10,941 nucleotides of DNA from assembly GCA_009782245.1 (NCBI GenBank), contig WRKK01000298.1:1-10941 (forward strand). Direction: 5' to 3'. This DNA comes from Defluviitaleaceae bacterium. Lineage in GTDB: Bacteria; Bacillota; Clostridia; Lachnospirales; WQUN01. The position numbers and the translations under genes were made by a program. Below are positions 7,609 to 10,941 of this stretch, in pieces; position 1 is the stretch's first letter, and each line of letters begins with the position of its first letter. Below the pieces are notes generated by a model. It ran no database searches and had not been told where the DNA came from. It was given only the letters and a program-made list of their open reading frames with translations.

Positions 7609-7638
7609 TTGATAAAGACAAAAATATTTTGCTATAAT
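7609..7638 (+). promoter_or_regulatory. Possible plus-strand promoter opposing the cheV leader
   Basis: TTGATA (7609-7614) and a perfect TATAAT (7633-7638) are separated by 18 nt on the plus strand. It points away from cheV toward the 3' end of the ATPase gene, where no plus-strand gene is seen. The transcript would be antisense. The region is AT-rich, so a chance match is possible. Confidence 0.33.
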
Positions 7639-7735
7639 TTTGCCGCAAGCCGCAATTTACAGGAAAAATCGCCCATAAATGCCCCTGTTTTTTGTAAATT
7701 ACTGGAAACGCCGACAAAAATTTTATTACCACTAT
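7632..7735 (-). other. Structured, promoter-preceded intergenic segment (sRNA, leader or dispersed element candidate)
   Basis: This segment starts just after an excellent minus-strand promoter and contains no ordinary gene. On the minus strand it has an 8-bp inverted repeat AATTTACA (7693-7700) / TGTAAATT (7654-7661). An alternative inner CAGG/CCTG pairing is possible. The loop carries GGGG, then 5 nt later an ATG (7674-7676) opening a 14-codon frame MGDFSCKLRLAAKL that ends in TAG at 7632-7634. The direct repeat TTGCGGC-TTGCGGC follows the stem. It could be a small RNA, a regulatory leader of cheV, or a copy of a dispersed intergenic repeat. I cannot decide between these from one copy. Confidence 0.35.
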
Positions 7736-7737
7736 GT

Positions 7738-7766
7738 ATTTTAGCATAAGGTTTTGGGGGTGTCAA
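7738..7766 (-). promoter_or_regulatory. Strong sigma-A-like promoter with extended -10 (distal cheV or small-RNA promoter)
   Basis: On the minus strand a consensus TTGACA (7761-7766) is followed after exactly 17 nt by TAAAAT (7738-7743), preceded by TGC, which makes an extended -10 (TGn). It lies only about 31 nt past the ATPase stop and points toward the structured segment and cheV. If nothing terminates the transcript, it gives cheV a leader of about 310 nt. Confidence 0.7.
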
Positions 7767-7796
7767 GTTTTTTTTGGGAATTTGGAAAAAAATTTT

Positions 7797-9317
7797 TTAC
7801 AGCATAGGTTGATGAGAATCAATTAACTTTTCCAAAAAGCGAACAAGTTTTGAAAAGTCAACATTTTTTTCAATTATAGGTGCAATTACCTTAATAAATT
7901 GCCGTTCATCGATATTGCGTTCTTGCATAACTTTCAGCAAATATTCTTCGTAAAAGATTTTTCCGTTTTTATCGTCCGTTTTACGCTCATTCAGATACTC
8001 GTTTACCACATCTGAAAGAGAGCGTAGTTGAAATAGTTCATCGTTTATGCGTTGAAATATTTTTTGGTCTTTTTTATCCACAAGCACATATTTAAGGTAT
8101 TTTTCAACACTTGCTATCGGCAAAAAATATTTGGGCATTGCCTTGTATAATGCGTTTTTTTCGCACTGCTCTCTAATATCGCCGTCCAATATGCTTATAA
8201 TTTTTTTGCCAGCACCCAAAACATTGTTATTAAACAAATCATATTGGAGTTTCAGCACATTTTCCCAGCCGCCTACTGGTAATATATGCACCAATTTTCC
8301 AGTTCGCAGCTGTTTATTTTGTAAAATGCTGTCAATAATCATTTTTGCTAAATCGTCCTCAACTAGCAATAAAAAATCATAGCCATCGTGCATAAAAACG
8401 TCCCTTATGGCATAACTAGGATAACACGGATTTATAACAGTAATAGTGTTTGTTTCGTTCGAGTTGTTAATTTCAATTTTGTAAATTTTGCGGGGCTCAA
8501 TCTTTCTTATAACCTCTGGAGAATGCGAAGTTATGTAAATGATTAAGTTATCTCTTTCCTTAACCAACTCATTTAGCAGGTCTATTAGCCGTGAAACAGC
8601 GATTGGATGTAAAGCCACTTCTATTTCATCGATAAGCATCAAGATTGGTAATTTGGGGTCAAGTGAACGTCTGATAATTGAATTGTAAATAAAATGGAGC
8701 AACGATAGCATAAGACATTCGCCTGAACTCACGCTATATTGAGAGGACAATTCATTACCCTTAAAAAAGAAATATGGCGTTTCGTCAAGTTTTAATTTTT
8801 TAGTCTCGTCTTTATTTTTTAGCTTTACAATTTTCATATCTTCATAATACTTTTTGTTTCCGTGGAGTATATAGCCTAGTTGCTCAACAATGTAATTATC
8901 TGCCTCCACAAGAATCTCTTCGGTAATCGTATTTTCGGCAATTAAATTTTTAACTCTATCGTAATTTTTGAAACGAAACCCAAAAAATAAACTTCCCTCG
9001 TACATTCCGTTCATTATAATCCGATTGTGCGGAGGACGCAAAAAAACATTATTGGGATTTTTGCGGTCTTTTTCCACATTCCAACGATTTATAATGTTTT
9101 TGTACTTAAATTCTACATAAGAATCGCCATCTCCTAAGCCTATTTCGAATGAAGATAGGCTGGCCTTACTAATGAGTTGAGCCATGGAGTATATAATGGT
9201 GCTTTTTCCCGAGCCATTATTGCCAATTATTGCGTAGATTCCATTTTTCATTGGCAAGTTAAGCACGCCATGTTTAATTGATTTTATTTTGTTTATCGTG
9301 ATTTCAAGACTATTCAT
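7797..9317 (-). CDS. OLD-family-like AAA (ABC-type) ATPase with C-terminal TOPRIM-like domain
   Basis: The 506-residue protein has an SMC/RecF-like ATPase followed by a TOPRIM-like nuclease domain, the order found in OLD (overcoming lysogenization defect) proteins. The ATPase shows Walker A GNNGSGKST (32-40), signature VSSGE (196-200), Walker B ILMLIDEIE (225-233) and the switch His in TSHSPEV (263-269). The TOPRIM candidate has Glu320 in LLLVEDD, GGW (349-351), the acidic pair DGD (378-380) and SVEKYL (403-408), in the order seen in OLD TOPRIM domains. The last 90 or so residues are unassigned. The ATG at 9317 follows GGGGG by about 5 nt. It is flanked by a terminator upstream and another promoter downstream, so it looks monocistronic. 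No UvrD-like partner is adjacent, so Gabija is not indicated. The DNA looks AT-richer than the SNF2 operon, hinting at transfer. Defence against phage is an inference, and fused PARIS-like proteins are an alternative. Confidence 0.82.
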   Translation of the reverse strand: MNSLEITINKIKSIKHGVLNLPMKNGIYAIIGNNGSGKSTIIYSMAQLISKASLSSFEIGLGDGDSYVEFKYKNIINRWNVEKDRKNPNNVFLRPPHNRIIMNGMYEGSLFFGFRFKNYDRVKNLIAENTITEEILVEADNYIVEQLGYILHGNKKYYEDMKIVKLKNKDETKKLKLDETPYFFFKGNELSSQYSVSSGECLMLSLLHFIYNSIIRRSLDPKLPILMLIDEIEVALHPIAVSRLIDLLNELVKERDNLIIYITSHSPEVIRKIEPRKIYKIEINNSNETNTITVINPCYPSYAIRDVFMHDGYDFLLLVEDDLAKMIIDSILQNKQLRTGKLVHILPVGGWENVLKLQYDLFNNNVLGAGKKIISILDGDIREQCEKNALYKAMPKYFLPIASVEKYLKYVLVDKKDQKIFQRINDELFQLRSLSDVVNEYLNERKTDDKNGKIFYEEYLLKVMQERNIDERQFIKVIAPIIEKNVDFSKLVRFLEKLIDSHQPML

Positions 9318-9382
9318 AAAATCCCCCTATGCGGTATAGTACAATTTTTTACTGCAAAAAATTTGCAAACGACATCTTCTGT

Positions 9383-9412
9383 AGTATATCCATAGTTTTA
9401 TAGTATGCACAA
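9383..9412 (-). promoter_or_regulatory. Possible promoter of the TOPRIM-ATPase gene
   Basis: On the minus strand TTGTGC (9407-9412) is followed after 18 nt by TATACT (9383-9388). It lies between the upstream terminator and the ATPase start. The -35 match is partial (TTG plus the fifth base missing), so this is tentative. Confidence 0.33.
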
Positions 9413-9452
9413 CAATAAAAAATCTAGTGTGTCGCCATATTTGGGAATTAAA

Positions 9453-9575
9453 TTACCAAAAACGGCTATTTCGCAAAAAAACAGCCGTTTTTAGTTTTAT
9501 TTGGAACGCTAAAATTATACTACTCGTCCATTCGTTCGCCAGTTCTGCAATACCGAAACAGATTACATTTTGCAT
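9453..9575 (-). CDS. Candidate 40-residue small ORF after the PLP-enzyme gene
   Basis: An AAAGGAG site (9586-9592), which begins inside the stop codon of the preceding gene, is followed 10 nt later by ATG (9573-9575). The frame runs 40 codons, starting MQNVICFGIAELANEW and ending RNSRFW, with TAA at 9453-9455. I recognise no family, and it has no clear membrane or signal segment. Its last third reads straight through the terminator hairpin at 9458-9492, which is unusual for a real gene. The good ribosome-binding site and 16-nt gap after the upstream stop are the only support. It may be chance. Confidence 0.22.
   Translation of the reverse strand: MQNVICFGIAELANEWTSSIILAFQIKLKTAVFLRNSRFW
9458..9492. 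terminator. Symmetric (bidirectional) Rho-independent terminator
   Basis: A perfect 10-bp inverted repeat AAAAACGGCT (9458-9467) / AGCCGTTTTT (9483-9492) with a 15-nt loop gives a GC core flanked by A5 and T5. It can terminate on both strands. On the minus strand it lies 100 nt past the stop of the PLP-enzyme gene and insulates the ATPase gene. Confidence 0.72.
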
Positions 9576-9591
9576 AATTATGCAACTCCTT

Positions 9592-10788
9592 TTATTTTTG
9601 TATTTTCGTCAAAAAATCGCCGATAGTTTTGGCAATATAGGAAAGTTCGTCTTCGCCCAAACCGTGATGACAGCCCACATAAAAGCCTTTGCGACTAACA
9701 TTTTTCGCAACAGGATAATTATCCTCTAAATTGCCGTATTTGCGTTTATAAACTGGCTGGTTTAGCAATGGGAACAGCGGGCGGGTTTCGACGTTGTTGT
9801 TCTCCAGAAAGTCAGTAATATCCTTGCGGCTGAAGTTTTCGGAGGTTATCATTATTGGATACATCATAAAAGTGTGGTCGTATTCTTCGCTGTATATGGG
9901 CAGTTGGAGGTTTTCTTGATAATCGGCGAGCAGAGCAGTAAGGCGTTTTGCGTTTGTGCGGCGGCTGTGCATAATCTCGTCAGAGCGTTCCAGCTGAGCC
10001 AAACCGAGAGCGCCCTCCAGTTCGCCAACACGATAGCTGTAGCCGATTCGTTCAAAAGTAAAGCGGCGATCGAGGTCGCTTTTTGTGCGTTTTTTGCACA
10101 CTTGCCGAGGATCGGCGGCAATACAGACTTCGCAAGTGCAGGCTCTGCCGTGTGCGATAAGCGACCGCAAAATGCTTGAGTTTTCGGGATTGTTGGTTAT
10201 TGTTATTCCGCCAACGCCCGTCATAATTGTATGTGCAACGTAAGTGCTAAATGCGGCGTATTCGCCAAAACTGCCCACGGTTTGCCCTTTATAAACGGCA
10301 AAATGTGCATCGGAGCAATCCTCTACAATTTTCAAGCCGTGTTTTTGGGCAATGCGGACGGTTTCGTCCATTTCGCAGGGCAAGCCAAAATTATGCACCA
10401 CCAAAATAGCTTTCGTGTTTGCTGTGATGTGTTGCTCTATTTGGGCAGGGTTCATGTTGTAGGTTTTTGGGTCAATATCCACAAAAACGGGATTTAGCCC
10501 AGCGTGCAGCACCGCATTTGACGGCGATATAAATGTCAACGCAGGACAAAGAATTTCGGTGGTTTCGTCCCAATTTTCGGTTTCTTTGAGGGCTTCCAGG
10601 GCAATGTGAATTGCCGTTGTGCCGCTGTTGCACATTACGCCAAAGTTTGCACCGTGCTTTTTGGCGAATTGCTGCTCGAATTTTCGTACGTATATGCTTG
10701 GCGATAAGCGGCTGTTGTCAAGGGCTTCGTTTACGTATTCTTTTTCTAGGTTCGTTATTGATGCGTAGCCTACTCCGATTTTTTGCAT
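9592..10788 (-). CDS. DegT/DnrJ/EryC1-fold PLP/PMP enzyme, RfbH (E1)-like sugar-nucleotide dehydrase
   Basis: The 398-residue protein has the sugar-aminotransferase fold: NSGTTAIHIALEAL (54-67), CPALTFISPSNAVLHAG (81-97), PVFVDID (100-106) and VEDCSDAH (155-162), where Asp157 should hold the PLP ring nitrogen. At the cofactor-lysine position, FSTYVAHTIMTGVGG (180-194) carries His186, where aminotransferases have Lys. Such a His is known from ColD and from the E1 3-dehydrase RfbH/AscC, which use PMP to remove the sugar 3-hydroxyl. Cys158, Cys217, Cys219, Cys222 and Cys231 resemble the [2Fe-2S] motif of E1 (C-X57-C-X-C-X7-C), which ColD lacks. A dehydrase role in deoxysugar synthesis for surface polysaccharide is therefore likelier than transamination. 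The ATG at 10788 has an AGAGGT site (10795-10800). No partner sugar gene or E3-type reductase is in the window, and upstream sequence is cut off. Confidence 0.88.
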   Translation of the reverse strand: MQKIGVGYASITNLEKEYVNEALDNSRLSPSIYVRKFEQQFAKKHGANFGVMCNSGTTAIHIALEALKETENWDETTEILCPALTFISPSNAVLHAGLNPVFVDIDPKTYNMNPAQIEQHITANTKAILVVHNFGLPCEMDETVRIAQKHGLKIVEDCSDAHFAVYKGQTVGSFGEYAAFSTYVAHTIMTGVGGITITNNPENSSILRSLIAHGRACTCEVCIAADPRQVCKKRTKSDLDRRFTFERIGYSYRVGELEGALGLAQLERSDEIMHSRRTNAKRLTALLADYQENLQLPIYSEEYDHTFMMYPIMITSENFSRKDITDFLENNNVETRPLFPLLNQPVYKRKYGNLEDNYPVAKNVSRKGFYVGCHHGLGEDELSYIAKTIGDFLTKIQK

Positions 10789-10815
10789 AAATATACCTCT
10801 TTTCTGTATAATTAT

Positions 10816-10846
10816 GCTGTTTTTTGTTTTTACAATAAAAAACAGC
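10816..10846. other. Perfect hairpin in the upstream region of the PLP-enzyme gene
   Basis: GCTGTTTTTT (10816-10825) and AAAAAACAGC (10837-10846) form a 10-bp perfect stem with an 11-nt loop. The stem is mostly A:U and no U-tract follows the GC end on the minus strand, so it is not a standard terminator. It abuts the 12-bp repeat array, sharing its last two bases. Weak promoter-like matches (TTGTAA at 10830-10835, TATACA at 10805-10810, spacing 19) overlap it. Confidence 0.5.
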
Positions 10847-10941
10847 CTCTTTCAAGGCCTCTTTCAAGGCCTCTTTCAAGGCCTCTTTCAAGGCCTCTTT
10901 CAAGGCCTCTTTCAAGGCCTCTTTCAAGGCCTCTTTCAAGG
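10845..10941. repeat. 12-bp tandem repeat array, eight copies, running off the window
   Basis: GCCTCTTTCAAG is repeated eight times without a single mismatch (10845-10940), plus the first base of a ninth copy at 10941. There are no spacers, so it is not a CRISPR array. Each junction carries the palindrome AGGCCT. On the minus strand one frame reads Leu-Lys-Glu-Ala, another Glu-Arg-Gly-Leu, and the third has a stop in each unit. It could be the repetitive C-terminus of an upstream gene or a non-coding array in front of the PLP-enzyme gene. The identical copies suggest recent expansion. Confidence 0.9.

Noticed and set aside
7475..7747. 90-codon minus-strand frame upstream of cheV
   Set aside because: It spans two promoters, has no ribosome-binding site or recognisable protein features, and reads AT-rich intergenic sequence. 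The structured element there is better explained as regulatory or repetitive.
7767..7799. Terminator after the ATPase gene
   Set aside because: Only A/T-tract self-complementarity is present (A6T6 at the stop and a T7/A7 pairing). There is no GC-containing stem, so I cannot support it.
7797..9317. Gabija system (GajA)
   Set aside because: No UvrD-like helicase (GajB) lies on either side. Both neighbouring gaps hold terminators or promoters and unrelated genes.
10816..10846. Rho-independent terminator of an upstream gene
   Set aside because: The stem is mainly A:U and the GC end is not followed by a U-tract on the minus strand.
10718..10939. 73-codon frame beginning with Leu-Lys-Glu-Ala repeats
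   Set aside because: Its later part is Lys/Arg/Asn-rich noise over the hairpin and the start of the PLP-enzyme gene. No start or ribosome-binding site is visible because the repeats run off the window, so I list only the repeat.
10845..10941. CRISPR array
   Set aside because: The units are 12 bp, directly abutting, with no spacers and no cas genes.

Overview
The window looks like a chromosomal segment of a low-GC Gram-positive bacterium, most likely a member of the Clostridia. The reasons are AT-rich DNA, purine-rich Shine-Dalgarno sites (AGGAGG, AAGGAG), sigma-A-like promoters with 17-nt spacers, U-tailed hairpin terminators, a SWIM-SNF2 helicase of the kind common in Firmicutes, a CheV protein and a single-domain RsmC-like methyltransferase. 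This placement is inferred from gene content. No rRNA or tRNA gene was seen. Every convincing gene lies on the minus strand, so transcription runs from high to low coordinates.

Layout in transcription order. (1) Positions 10845-10941 hold eight copies of a 12-bp tandem repeat that runs off the window edge, followed by a 10-bp-stem hairpin. (2) Positions 9592-10788 encode a PLP-fold sugar-nucleotide enzyme of the DegT/DnrJ/EryC1 superfamily. Its catalytic Lys is replaced by His and it has a cysteine cluster, which points to an RfbH (E1)-like dehydrase rather than an aminotransferase. A symmetric terminator follows at 9458-9492. (3) Positions 7797-9317 encode a stand-alone ATPase with a C-terminal TOPRIM-like nuclease domain (OLD family type), a possible defence or DNA-repair gene. 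(4) The 376-nt gap 7421-7796 is unusually rich: two strong minus-strand promoters, an opposing plus-strand promoter, a hairpin around a tiny ORF, and a 19-codon leader ORF that ends 5 nt before cheV. (5) Positions 6494-7420 encode cheV, apparently monocistronic, with a clear terminator at 6394-6421. (6) Positions 200-6319 form a compact four-gene operon: SWIM-SNF2 helicase, DAHP synthase (shikimate entry enzyme), a TRM11-like RNA methyltransferase and an RsmC/YbxB-like rRNA methyltransferase. The last three are joined by ATGA and GTGA stop/start overlaps. (7) Positions 1-199 are GC-rich and hold two related palindromic repeat units, resembling a REP-type element, with no gene.

The operon links RNA modification, a nucleic-acid translocase and aromatic amino-acid synthesis, with no obvious single pathway. 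A second theme is frequent short tandem repeats (12 bp x8, 9 bp x5 inside a gene, 11 bp x3, 10 bp x3, 9 bp x2). I found no complete new multi-gene system. The points most worth follow-up are the cheV leader region, the orphan TOPRIM-ATPase and the His/Cys-type PLP enzyme.
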